A DNA stretch of 64,000 nucleotides, from assembly GCF_006442315.1 (NCBI RefSeq), contig NZ_VFVY01000009.1:62001-126000 (forward strand). Reading direction: 5' to 3'. This DNA comes from Mesorhizobium sp. B2-3-4 (GTDB lineage: Bacteria > Pseudomonadota > Alphaproteobacteria > Rhizobiales > Rhizobiaceae). The notes under the pieces were generated by a model. The model saw only the letters and a program-made list of their open reading frames with translations, did no database searches and was not told the origin of the DNA. Both the position numbers and the translations under genes were made by a program. Below, one piece after another: positions 1-7,336 of the stretch. The first letter of the stretch is position 1. The number at the start of each line of letters is the position of its first letter.

Positions 1-271
1 ATTGCACAAGCCCCACGGCTTCCTCGGTGTTGTTGGAACCGGCACCGGCGACAACCGGAGCGCGGCCCTTGGCCACCTCGATGCAGACCTTCACGACATG
101 GCGATGCTCGTCATGCGACAGCGTCGGCGATTCGCCGGTCGTGCCCACGGGAACCAAACCCGTCGTGCCCTCCCCGAGCTGCCAGGCGACGAAGGCGCGA
201 AAGGCTTTCTCGTCGAAACGCCCGCTCTTTTCGAACGGTGTCACGAGCGCAGTAAGCGAGCCTCTCAGCAT
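1..271 (-). CDS. dapA: 4-hydroxy-tetrahydrodipicolinate synthase, N-terminal part (cut by left edge)
   Basis: Only the first 90 codons are present; the gene runs off the left edge. The enzyme condenses pyruvate with aspartate semialdehyde in the lysine/diaminopimelate pathway, in the cytoplasm. The translation starts [13 protein letters not shown] and contains the family motif GTTGES, whose threonines bind substrate, followed by [10 protein letters not shown], all in the usual DapA order. The ATG at 271 is preceded by AAGGAG on the minus strand. The gene is divergent from the lytic transglycosylase, so diaminopimelate supply and peptidoglycan turnover genes sit back to back. The catalytic lysine lies beyond the window. 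Confidence 0.95.
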   Translation of the reverse strand, partial: MLRGSLTALVTPFEKSGRFDEKAFRAFVAWQLGEGTTGLVPVGTTGESPTLSHDEHRHVVKVCIEVAKGRAPVVAGAGSNNTEEAVGLVQ

Positions 272-304
272 ATCGTCCAACTCCTTGGGACTTTGTCGGT
301 TTAT

Positions 305-350
305 ACAGTCGTTGCCCCAAAAACGGTATCCACTCTGGGCGACATGCATC
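305..350. repeat. degenerate copy of an intergenic repeat (GTTG-CCAAAA...GGGCGACATGCAT type)
   Basis: In the dapA-slt spacer the sequence runs from a CGTTGCCCCAAAAACGG block to CTGGGCGACATGCAT. The GGGCGACATG core recurs at about 8416-8425 and 8704-8713 in this window. From general knowledge, similar GACATGCAT-ended elements are frequent between rhizobial genes. The rest of the spacer (272-562) holds the two divergent promoters; I see no gene in it. Confidence 0.4.
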
Positions 351-562
351 GGTGTTTTGTCGGTCGCGCCTTCTAACCGAAAGCGAAGCCGCGCACCATA
401 GTCTCGACATTGTTGCGCGGCAAGCATTGCCATGGTGCCAGCAAGCGTAATTCGAACGGCCTCGATAACCCTTTGTTTACGAGCCCTTCACGACCTAAGT
501 TTAGGCTTCGGGGCTGCTTCGCCTGCTGGTAAAATGCTGGATTAAGGAAAGACACCGAGACG

Positions 563-2593
563 ATGCCGACCGGTCGGCCCCACCTGTTCGCGCTTCTTGG
601 CGCCATCGCCGCGCTGATGCCCGGCGTGGCGATCAGCGGCAGCGTCGATGTCCGGGTCACCTCGGCCATTCCTGTGCCCGGTGTACAGGACAAGGCACCA
701 CAGGCCCCCTCGCCCGGCGTCGCGCTCTTGAAGAGCGGACTGGATGCACTGGCCGCTGGCGATATTGGCGGCGCCCGCGGCGTGCGCGACGCGCTGCCGG
801 CACAATCGCTAGACCAGCACATACTGGCTTGGGCGATCGCGCTCTATGGGGGCGACAAGGTCCCGAGCGGCGACATCGCGGAGGCCGCGAAGATGCTGCC
901 CAACTGGCCCGGCACGGTTGCGTTGCGGAAGAACAGCGAGCGCGCGCTTTACCGCGAGAATCCGGCGGCGGACGTCGCCCTCAAGGCATTCGATGGCAGC
1001 CAGCCGCAGACATTCGAAGGCGTGATGGTTCTCGCGCGCGCCTATGTCTCGTCCGGCAATGCCAAGGCGGCGCGATCGGTGCTGTCGCCGTTCTGGCGGA
1101 CCGCGATCCTGGAAGCCAAGGACGAGACGGCTCTGATCAAGGAGTTCGGCAATCTCATACCTGCCGCGGATCACCGTTTTCGCATGGAGCGCATGTTCTA
1201 TGCCGACCGGGTGAATTCCGCCTTGCGTGTCGCAGGCCTTGCCGGCGCCCAGCAGCTTGCCGACGCCTGGGTGGCTGCCGACAAGGGCGACAAGAATGCC
1301 GCCAAACTGCTGAAGGCGGTGCCGGTGGCGCAGCGTTCGGCTGGCTATTTCTTCACGCAGGCCGAATATCTGCGCAAGCAGGAGGATTTCGCGGGTGCCG
1401 CCGCAGTTGTCATGAAGGCGCCGACAGACCGTGAATCCCTGGTCGATCCGGACGCCTGGTGGGTCGAACGCCGGGTGCTGTCGCGCGAACTCGTCGACCA
1501 GGGCGACATGAAGACCGCCTATAAAATAGTCGCCACGCACACTGCCGAAAGCGCCGCCAATGCGGCGGAGGCCGAGTTCCATGCCGGCTGGTATGCGCTG
1601 CGTGGTCTCAACGATCCCAAGCTCGCCGCAACGCATTTCGCGCGCATCGCCGACCTTGCCCAGGGGCCGATGACCCTGTCGCGCGCCTATTACTGGCTCG
1701 GCCGCGCGGCGGAAGTCGGCGGCCCCGGCAATGCCAAGGACTATTTTGGGCGCGCTGCGACCTACGGCACCACGTTTTACGGCCAACTGGCCGCCGAACG
1801 CGTCGGCCGGCAGGCGCTCAACATCGTCTATCCCCAGCCAAGTGCGGCCGACCGGCAGACCTTTGCCGGCCGCGAGGCCGTCAGCGCAATCAAGCGCCTG
1901 CAGGAAGCCGGTTACGACCGTTATGCCGAAACGCTCTATCGCGACCTTGCCGGGCAATTGACCAGTCCGGGTGAACTGGCGCTGCTCGCTGTCCTTGCGG
2001 AAAAGCAGGACAACCATTTTATGGCGCTGAAAATCGGCAAGATCGCCGGGGCGCGCGGCATCGATGTCGGCGCGCTGTCGCATCCGCTCGGCGTCATTCC
2101 CGATTCGGCCAATATTTCAGGTTCGGGCAAGGCGCTCGCCTATGCGATCGCCCGCCAGGAAAGCGAATTCAACATCGGCGCCGTGTCCAGCGCGGGAGCG
2201 CGCGGACTGCTGCAGCTGATGCCGGGAACCGCAAAGCAATTGGCGAAAAAGGCCGGATTGCAGTTTTCGCAGACCAGGCTAACAACCGACGCCGGATACA
2301 ATGCGACGCTTGGCTCGGCATTCCTGGGCGAACAGCTCGATCGCTTCAACGGCTCCTACGTATTGACCTTCGCGGGCTACAATGCCGGCCCGACCCGGGC
2401 AAGCCAGTGGGTGGCGAAATATGGCGACCCCCGCGGCAAGGACATCGATGCGGTGGTGGACTGGATTGAGCGGATTCCCTACACGGAAACAAGAAGTTAC
2501 GTGCAGCGGGTGATGGAGAATTACGAGGTCTACAAGATGCGTATTTCCGGCAAGTACGACATCGTCGGCGATCTCGTGAACGGGCGCGGCTGA
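563..2593 (+). CDS. slt: soluble lytic murein transglycosylase (SLT family)
   Basis: Periplasmic enzyme that cleaves the MurNAc-GlcNAc bond of peptidoglycan and leaves 1,6-anhydro ends. The 676-residue product has an export signal in the first 26 residues or so (LLGAIAALMPGVAISG), a long alpha-superhelical region of TPR-like helices (about 40-510) and a C-terminal SLT domain from about 525. The catalytic glutamate is E533 in the family motif RQESEF; the supporting motifs are SSAGARGLLQLMP and YNAGPTRA. Length and architecture fit Slt70-type enzymes. It is divergent from dapA and followed by a separate hydrolase gene. Confidence 0.93.
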   Translation: MPTGRPHLFALLGAIAALMPGVAISGSVDVRVTSAIPVPGVQDKAPQAPSPGVALLKSGLDALAAGDIGGARGVRDALPAQSLDQHILAWAIALYGGDKVPSGDIAEAAKMLPNWPGTVALRKNSERALYRENPAADVALKAFDGSQPQTFEGVMVLARAYVSSGNAKAARSVLSPFWRTAILEAKDETALIKEFGNLIPAADHRFRMERMFYADRVNSALRVAGLAGAQQLADAWVAADKGDKNAAKLLKAVPVAQRSAGYFFTQAEYLRKQEDFAGAAAVVMKAPTDRESLVDPDAWWVERRVLSRELVDQGDMKTAYKIVATHTAESAANAAEAEFHAGWYALRGLNDPKLAATHFARIADLAQGPMTLSRAYYWLGRAAEVGGPGNAKDYFGRAATYGTTFYGQLAAERVGRQALNIVYPQPSAADRQTFAGREAVSAIKRLQEAGYDRYAETLYRDLAGQLTSPGELALLAVLAEKQDNHFMALKIGKIAGARGIDVGALSHPLGVIPDSANISGSGKALAYAIARQESEFNIGAVSSAGARGLLQLMPGTAKQLAKKAGLQFSQTRLTTDAGYNATLGSAFLGEQLDRFNGSYVLTFAGYNAGPTRASQWVAKYGDPRGKDIDAVVDWIERIPYTETRSYVQRVMENYEVYKMRISGKYDIVGDLVNGRG

Positions 2594-2700
2594 GACTTTT
2601 TCTCTCCGCAGGCGAAGACAGGAACGGCCTTCCCGTTTGACGCTCCCGGCCGCCCTCTATAGCAGTTCATGGACGAGCCTGCGGCCAAGGAGCCCGTTCC

Positions 2701-3624
2701 ATGTCGAGCAATCCGGACTTCAGCGACTTCTTCTACACCGCGCCGGACGGGCTGAGACTTCATGCGCGTGTCTACGGTGAAGGCAATCGCGCGCATTGGC
2801 CGGTCGTCTGCCTGCCTGGCTTGACGCGCAACGCGCGGGATTTTCACGAGCTCGCGCTCCATCTCTCGACGTCATCCTCCGTGGCACGCAAGGTCATCGC
2901 TTTCGACTATCGCGGACGCGGGCAGTCGGCCCATGATCCCGACGTCAGCCACTATAATGTCGGCATCGAGGCTGGCGACATCCTTGCCGGCCTGGCGGCG
3001 CTGGGGATCGAACAGGCGGCGTTCATCGGCACCTCGCGGGGCGGGTTGATCCTCCATGTGCTTGGCGCGATGCAGCCTGCGGCGCTGAAAGCCATTGTGC
3101 TCAACGACATCGGGCCGGTGATCGAACCCGCCGGTCTCGCCCACATCAAGTCCTATCTCGACCGCGCGCCGAAGCCAAAAACCCTCGCCGAGGCGGTGGA
3201 CGCCCAGCGCAACGTTCACGGCCAGGATTTTTCCGCGCTCACCGGTGAGGATTGGGAGCGGATGGTGGGCGCGATCTATCGCGAGACGAATCAGGGGCTG
3301 GTGCCCGATTTCGATCCGAAGCTGGTCGACACGGTCACGGCTCTCGACCTGTCGCAACCATTGCCGCCTCTGTGGCAGCAGTTCGATGCGTTGGCGGGCA
3401 TCCCGCTGCTCGTCATACGCGGCGCAAATTCGCGGCTGTTGTCGCCTGAAACGCTGGAAGAGATGCGAAAGCGTCATCCTGGTGCGGAGACAATCACGGT
3501 TCCAGACCAGGGGCACGCGCCGTTCCTGGAAACCGGAAGCCTGCCCCGGGACACCGCACGCTTTCTAGATAAAGCAGAGGCAGACAAAAGCACCAAGCAA
3601 CCTCAAGACCAGATTAGGTCTTGA
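2701..3624 (+). CDS. alpha/beta hydrolase
   Basis: 307-residue alpha/beta-fold hydrolase, probably cytoplasmic because no signal peptide is seen. The nucleophile elbow is GTSRGG with Ser112; the oxyanion-hole region is CLPGLTRNARDF; the late catalytic histidine is H272 in DQGHAPF. An acid residue in the RGANSRLL neighbourhood would complete the triad. The substrate cannot be read from the sequence. The last residues (KQPQDQIRS) are encoded by a perfect inverted repeat that continues past the stop codon, so the C-terminus may have been reshaped by whatever lies next to the integrase. Confidence 0.85.
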   Translation: MSSNPDFSDFFYTAPDGLRLHARVYGEGNRAHWPVVCLPGLTRNARDFHELALHLSTSSSVARKVIAFDYRGRGQSAHDPDVSHYNVGIEAGDILAGLAALGIEQAAFIGTSRGGLILHVLGAMQPAALKAIVLNDIGPVIEPAGLAHIKSYLDRAPKPKTLAEAVDAQRNVHGQDFSALTGEDWERMVGAIYRETNQGLVPDFDPKLVDTVTALDLSQPLPPLWQQFDALAGIPLLVIRGANSRLLSPETLEEMRKRHPGAETITVPDQGHAPFLETGSLPRDTARFLDKAEADKSTKQPQDQIRS

Positions 3625-3626
3625 GG
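3601..3626. terminator. perfect 10-bp inverted repeat between convergent hydrolase and integrase
   Basis: CCTCAAGACC (3601-3610), a 6-base loop, GGTCTTGAGG (3617-3626). It overlaps the hydrolase stop codon. Read on the minus strand, the hairpin is followed by a moderately T-rich stretch (TTGCTTGGTGCTTTTG), so it may terminate the integrase transcript. It could alternatively be part of an attachment site; neither role is proven. Confidence 0.4.
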
Positions 3627-3658
3627 CGGCACTCATAGTATCGGGCAGTCTACCCGGC

Positions 3659-4735
3659 CTACTTGGCTTTGGAGTTTTTCCGAGGCGCTTTCGGCGCCAT
3701 CTTCTCCGCATCGGCCTTTTTCCGCACTGCCTTCCCGGGGGAAGGCGTGGTCACGGGAGAGGAGAATACGGAGCCTTCGGCGTCGCCAACCGGCTGCTCG
3801 CCGCGCGGTTTTTCCAGAACGACCACGCAGCCATCAAGGTCATTGGTTGCCAGATGTGCGTAGCGCATCGTCATCGACAGGGTCTGGTGACCTAGCCACA
3901 TCTGCACGCGCCTGATGTCGATGCCGCCCTGGACGAGGCGCGAAGCGCAGGTGTGGCGCAGGATGTGCGGGACGACCTGGTCGTCGGCGCCGAGCCCAAC
4001 TTCAGCCTTCGCGTCGTTCCAGATGGCACGGTACTGGGCCTGACTGAATGTCGTGAACGGTCCCTTCGGCCGGCGCCCTTCGCTCGGAGGCAGTTTGATA
4101 ACCTCCTTGACGCGCTCGGTCATCGGAATCGTACGGCTGCGGCCGGACTTGGTGATCCAGAAGGAGACGCGATGTTCCTGGATGTCGTTCCAGATCAGCC
4201 CGAGCGCTTCGCCGAGGCGGCATCCGGTGTCGACCAGGAAAACGGAAAGCCTGTAGGCATCCTCGCTGCGGGCCCTGATGGCGGCGAACAGCCTGGCCTC
4301 TTCGTCCCGCTCGAGGAAACGAATCCGTCCCGCCCGCTCCTTCTGGCGGCGGAACTCGGGCAGGCTGTGGATATCTCCCATCTTGTAAGCCTTGCGCAGC
4401 AGTTTGCTGAGGGCAGCCATCTTTCGATTGATGGTTGCGTTGCTGTTGCCGCGCTGGCGCAAGGTGGCGATAAGGTTGTCGAGGGTACTCTGGTCAAAGG
4501 CGCTGAAACGCTCCCCGAGGAGAATCTCATCTATCTCGCCGATAAAGGAGCTGACATTGTATTTATGCCGCCCGTCATCCCACAATATGTCACGGTAAGC
4601 TGAAAAAAGCTCTCCGACCCGATACGATTTTACTTCTCTAATCTTGTTGTAGGTGTACTTGATCTTCGCATTTTGAGAAGAAAATATCGAAAACTGATCA
4701 GAGGGATTGCCCTCTTGGATCGCTTCGTTGGCCAT
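3659..4735 (-). CDS. tyrosine recombinase / phage-type integrase (solo)
   Basis: 358-residue XerC/D-like integrase. All catalytic residues are visible: R173 (TGCRLGEALGL), K196 (TKSGRSRT), H257 and R260 (HILRH), H283 (LGHQT) and nucleophile Y292 (RYAHLA). An N-terminal SAM-like core-binding domain covers about 40-125. The C-terminus has a basic tail rich in K, P and A. No excisionase, relaxase, phage or cargo genes are adjacent, and no flanking direct repeat was recognised, so this is either a remnant of an excised element or a domesticated recombinase. The 5' half and upstream DNA look less GC-rich than the neighbours, which suits acquisition by transfer. Confidence 0.92.
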   Translation of the reverse strand: MANEAIQEGNPSDQFSIFSSQNAKIKYTYNKIREVKSYRVGELFSAYRDILWDDGRHKYNVSSFIGEIDEILLGERFSAFDQSTLDNLIATLRQRGNSNATINRKMAALSKLLRKAYKMGDIHSLPEFRRQKERAGRIRFLERDEEARLFAAIRARSEDAYRLSVFLVDTGCRLGEALGLIWNDIQEHRVSFWITKSGRSRTIPMTERVKEVIKLPPSEGRRPKGPFTTFSQAQYRAIWNDAKAEVGLGADDQVVPHILRHTCASRLVQGGIDIRRVQMWLGHQTLSMTMRYAHLATNDLDGCVVVLEKPRGEQPVGDAEGSVFSSPVTTPSPGKAVRKKADAEKMAPKAPRKNSKAK

Positions 4736-4802
4736 CGTTCATCACACCCCCTAGTGGATAGATCAGCCCTATCCGCTCGGAAGCGTCCTTTCAAGAGACT
4801 AA

Positions 4803-4818
4803 ATCACATAGTTGTGAT
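4803..4818. promoter_or_regulatory. short palindrome upstream of integrase
   Basis: ATCACA-TAGT-TGTGAT is a perfect inverted repeat about 70 bp upstream of the integrase start, within an AT-richer spacer. It could be an operator for the integrase or simply a chance palindrome. Confidence 0.25.
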
Positions 4819-4916
4819 CTCATCCGCCCATCGCGGATCCCACAAAATCACCCCTACGGATCCATTCAGCTGCCGATATCCCCCTCTTCCTTCGTTTGCG
4901 TTGACCCAGTCACGAA

Positions 4917-4951
4917 ACAAAAACAGCCCGGGCGTTTGAGCGCCCGGGCTG
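4917..4951 (-). terminator. rho-independent terminator of the minus-strand porin
   Basis: CAGCCCGGGCG (4924-4934), loop TTTGAG, CGCCCGGGCTG (4941-4951): a perfect 11-bp stem. On the minus strand it is followed by TTTTTGTTTC. It lies 26 bp past the porin stop codon. Confidence 0.9.
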
Positions 4952-4976
4952 GATTTCACCTGTAAGGAACCAGCCC

Positions 4977-6146
4977 TTAGAAGGAGCGCTGGAAGCGGAC
5001 GATACCGCCGATGTTGCTTTCCTTTTCAGGATGGCCCCACGGATTGCCGTAGGAAGGAATGTCACCCACGTTCTGGTAGTCAACTTCAGCAGTGACGTTG
5101 AAGCCAGGAACGACGTCGTAGGAGATGTTCGCGGCGATGCCGAGATTCTTCCATTCGTCATACGAGACCTGAGCGTTGAACGAGGTCTTCTCGTTGAACT
5201 TGTAGGTGCCACCGCCCCACACAGCCCAGTTTCCGCCCCAGACCTTGTACATGCCGCGGCCGAAAGCATCGACGACGTTGTTTGCGTTGTCGTTGAGGTT
5301 TCCATCAGTGCCGTAGCCGCCCATGATGAACAGCGACAATTCGTTGGAGACATTGACGTCCAAGCGAACCTTGCCTGCGACTTCTTCGTAATTGCTGTCG
5401 TAAGCGACAACGCCGGTGATCGCACCCCAGCCCTGCGTCCACTTCACGCCACCAACGACGTGCGGAACATAGCTGTCGATCGTACCGACATTGCCGTAGC
5501 CTTCTTCGAGCGAAACCACGGCCGAGAAGCCGTTGCCACCGTCGAAATAGTACTGGACGACGTTGGTGTCGAAGCCGCCGTAGGGAACGATCGTGTCTTG
5601 GATGACGTTGCCGGCGTAGCCGATGAACGTATCGAAGGCCGATTCGTCTTTACCGACGCGGAGACCACCGAGCTGGATCCAGGCGAAGTTCAGCGAGATG
5701 CCCGAATTCGCGGCGCCGGCGTTGTAGGTCGAGGTGTAGCTATTGTAGCTGGCGCGACCGCTGTTGCGGGTGTTGCCGAAGTTGAAGCGAGTTTCGGTGT
5801 AGGTCTTCAAGGTGCCGAGTTCGGTTTCCTGGCCGGTCCAGGTCTTCAACGTGAAGCGGGCGTTCTTCTTCCAGGTGCCCTGGTCCTTGCCGTTCTGAAC
5901 GTCGGTAGCACGAGCGCCGTCGAACGTGCCGATATCGCCAGCGCCGATGTCGTAACGGACATAGCCGCCGATGCGCAGGCAGGTCTCGGTGCCGGGGATG
6001 TAGAAGTAGCCAGCGCCGTAGACGTCGCAGATCTTGACGTATTCAGCGGGCTCCGGCTCGGCGACGACGACGGCGTCGGCGGCGCGCGCACCGGAAACTG
6101 CGATCAGGGCCGCAGCGGAGCCGAGAAGAAGGCTCTTGATGTTCAT
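4977..6146 (-). CDS. outer-membrane porin, Omp2/RopA-like (copy 1)
   Basis: 389-residue general diffusion porin of the alphaproteobacterial porin family, related to Brucella Omp2b. A cleavable signal ends at about residue 22 (VSGARA-ADA). The mature protein is rich in aromatic and glycine strands and ends in the beta-barrel signature FQRSF with C-terminal Phe, recognised by the BAM machinery. The start is set at the ATG at 6146, behind a GGAGG site, because the second porin shares this exact start. Codons 1-68 are identical in DNA to copy 2, after which the loops diverge (for example the Tyr/Ser/Asn-rich loop near residues 125-150). The two copies are divergent. Confidence 0.95.
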   Translation of the reverse strand: MNIKSLLLGSAAALIAVSGARAADAVVVAEPEPAEYVKICDVYGAGYFYIPGTETCLRIGGYVRYDIGAGDIGTFDGARATDVQNGKDQGTWKKNARFTLKTWTGQETELGTLKTYTETRFNFGNTRNSGRASYNSYTSTYNAGAANSGISLNFAWIQLGGLRVGKDESAFDTFIGYAGNVIQDTIVPYGGFDTNVVQYYFDGGNGFSAVVSLEEGYGNVGTIDSYVPHVVGGVKWTQGWGAITGVVAYDSNYEEVAGKVRLDVNVSNELSLFIMGGYGTDGNLNDNANNVVDAFGRGMYKVWGGNWAVWGGGTYKFNEKTSFNAQVSYDEWKNLGIAANISYDVVPGFNVTAEVDYQNVGDIPSYGNPWGHPEKESNIGGIVRFQRSF

Positions 6147-6163
6147 TTTCTGACCTCCAGTCA
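5941..6163. repeat. inverted 223-bp identical tract, left arm (porin 1 start)
   Basis: This is the reverse complement of 7114-7336. By reading, the match is base-for-base across the RBS hairpin and the first 206 coding bases, including synonymous positions. It ends at a single T/C difference in codon 69. See the finding on inversion and gene conversion. Confidence 0.9.
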
Positions 6164-6598
6164 AAAGTTAAAAAACGGGTCTGGGTATTCTTTGCTGAAG
6201 GACAGCGTTCCCTGCCCCATCCCCACTACCGAAAAAGATGCGCACCGCGCCGCTTCCTCGAAACCGACATTACCCATGAGCCGGCGGCGTTCAACAACGA
6301 TCGTACCGGCGAAACGGCTGTTCGGCTGCTATCCCCCAGCGTTGTTGCACAAATGACACGATTTGGCCTCACTCAGAAAGCTCTCGTTAACCATCAGGCC
6401 CGCCGCAGCCCGCTATTCCAGGCCGAATCCGGCGATCGGCCGACGGAATCATGGCGAGGCTTCGAGTCGTCAACCAGGGAATTGCCTGGGAAATGCCACA
6501 GCGCGGCCAGCCGCGCCCTCAGGCGATCGGATTTTTCCATATATAATGGCGCCAGCTTGTTGATTGTGCCGGCGCTTTTCTTTATCCAGCGGCGCAAC
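6147..6598. other. 450-bp gene-free spacer between porin 1 and tRNA-Ser
   Basis: It holds the porin 1 leader (minus) and the region that must contain the tRNA-Ser promoter (plus). A TATAAT string occurs at 6542-6547, with no convincing -35 at the right distance. I see no coding sequence with support and no recognisable structured RNA. Confidence 0.5.
6151..6163 (-). promoter_or_regulatory. Shine-Dalgarno inside a small hairpin, porin 1
   Basis: On the minus strand: TGAC-TGGAG-GTCA, with the GGAGG ribosome site partly in the loop, then AAAATG. The same hairpin precedes the other porin. A weak stem covering the ribosome site could make translation sensitive to temperature or to a small RNA; this is inference. 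Confidence 0.45.
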
Positions 6599-6689
6599 GG
6601 AGAGGTGGCCGAGTGGTCGAAGGCGCTCCCCTGCTAAGGGAGTAGAGGTCAAAAGCTTCTCGTGGGTTCGAATCCCATCCTCTCCGCCA
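6599..6689 (+). tRNA. tRNA-Ser (anticodon GCU)
   Basis: Full cloverleaf of a class II tRNA. The acceptor stem GGAGAGG pairs with CCTCTCC, the discriminator is G, and CCA is encoded at 6687-6689. The D-arm is GCCGAGTGG...GGC; the anticodon loop CTGCTAA carries GCU; there is a long variable arm typical of serine tRNAs and a T-arm GTGGGTTCGAATCCCAT. It sits in the spacer between two divergent porins, with a palindromic block and a GIY-YIG gene directly behind its 3' end. Confidence 0.97.
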
Positions 6690-6777
6690 CCCTACGCCCT
6701 GCGGGCTTCGGGTGGCAGGCCACCCGGAACCGCATTGGGCGTAGGGTGTCGCCCGAAGCTACGAAGTAGCGTAGGGG
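6689..6777. repeat. palindromic block between tRNA-Ser and GIY-YIG gene
   Basis: ACCCTACGCCC (6689-6699) pairs perfectly with GGGCGTAGGGT (6737-6747). Inside lies GGGTGG-CAGG-CCACCC. A second part holds CCCGAAGC (6752-6759), complementary to GCTTCGGG (6705-6712), and the hairpin GCTAC-GAA-GTAGC. GCGTAGGG occurs twice. It may act as the tRNA terminator, or mark the end of a mobile cassette that includes the downstream gene. Confidence 0.7.
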
Positions 6778-6781
6778 GACC

Positions 6782-7057
6782 ATGTGGTACGTTTATTTCC
6801 TGCAGCTCGATAATGGTGACGTCTATGTCGGGTCGACAAACGACCTTCGACGCCGGTTCGAATCGCATCAATCAGGCTGCGTAACTTCGACCAAGGCTCA
6901 CCTGCCTGTTGTCTTGAAGACGTATATCGCGGTCGAAACCGAGGCCAATGCACGGCAACTCGAGCGGTATTTCAAGACCGGATCCGGCAAGGCGTTCGCA
7001 AGCAAGCGTTTTTTCGCGGACAGCGCCCGCTCACGACCTTTAGAGCTATCCAATTGA
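6782..7057 (+). CDS. GIY-YIG nuclease superfamily protein
   Basis: 91-residue single-domain GIY-YIG protein of the small UPF0213/YhbQ-like group. The GIY equivalent is YVYFL at 3-7 and the YIG equivalent is YVG at 15-17. Catalytic arginine candidates lie in DLRRRF (R23-R25), and the metal-binding glutamate is E61 in ARQLERYFK, followed by the usual GSGKAF turn. The whole domain is present and not truncated. There is no DNA-binding accessory domain, so the target is unknown. Its position directly behind a tRNA, with a repeat-rich leader overlapping its ribosome site (GGGGGACC-ATG), suggests a mobile or selfish origin; this is inference. Confidence 0.85.
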   Translation: MWYVYFLQLDNGDVYVGSTNDLRRRFESHQSGCVTSTKAHLPVVLKTYIAVETEANARQLERYFKTGSGKAFASKRFFADSARSRPLELSN

Positions 7058-7112
7058 AATTAAGGTGAAAATTTCGATTTAGGCCGCCTTTCACCGACCT
7101 CCGCTCTCGATT

Positions 7113-7127
7113 CTGACTGGAGGTCAG
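7113..7127 (+). promoter_or_regulatory. Shine-Dalgarno inside a small hairpin, porin 2
   Basis: CTGAC-TGGAG-GTCAG, then AAA and ATG at 7131. The ribosome site GGAGG is at 7119-7123. The matching hairpin is in front of porin 1, although the sequence further upstream is different in the two genes. Confidence 0.45.
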
Positions 7128-7336
7128 AAAATGAACATCAAGAGCCTTCTTCTCGGCTCCGCTGCGGCCCTGATCGCAGTTTCCGGTGCGCGCGCCGCCG
7201 ACGCCGTCGTCGTCGCCGAGCCGGAGCCCGCTGAATACGTCAAGATCTGCGACGTCTACGGCGCTGGCTACTTCTACATCCCCGGCACCGAGACCTGCCT
7301 GCGCATCGGCGGCTATGTCCGTTACGACATCGGCGC
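7114..7336. repeat. inverted 223-bp identical tract, right arm (porin 2 start)
   Basis: Inverted copy of 5941-6163, spanning the ribosome-site hairpin and codons 1-68 of porin 2. The two arms are 950 bp apart and flank tRNA-Ser and the GIY-YIG gene. Confidence 0.9.

Noticed and set aside
3601..6689. tRNA-Ser as the attachment site of the solo integrase
   Set aside because: The integrase lies 1.9 kb away beyond a porin gene, and no copy of the tRNA 3' end was seen near it.
6599..6689. tRNA-Ser read as part of a plus-strand protein frame
   Set aside because: The cloverleaf is complete; frames crossing it are accidental.
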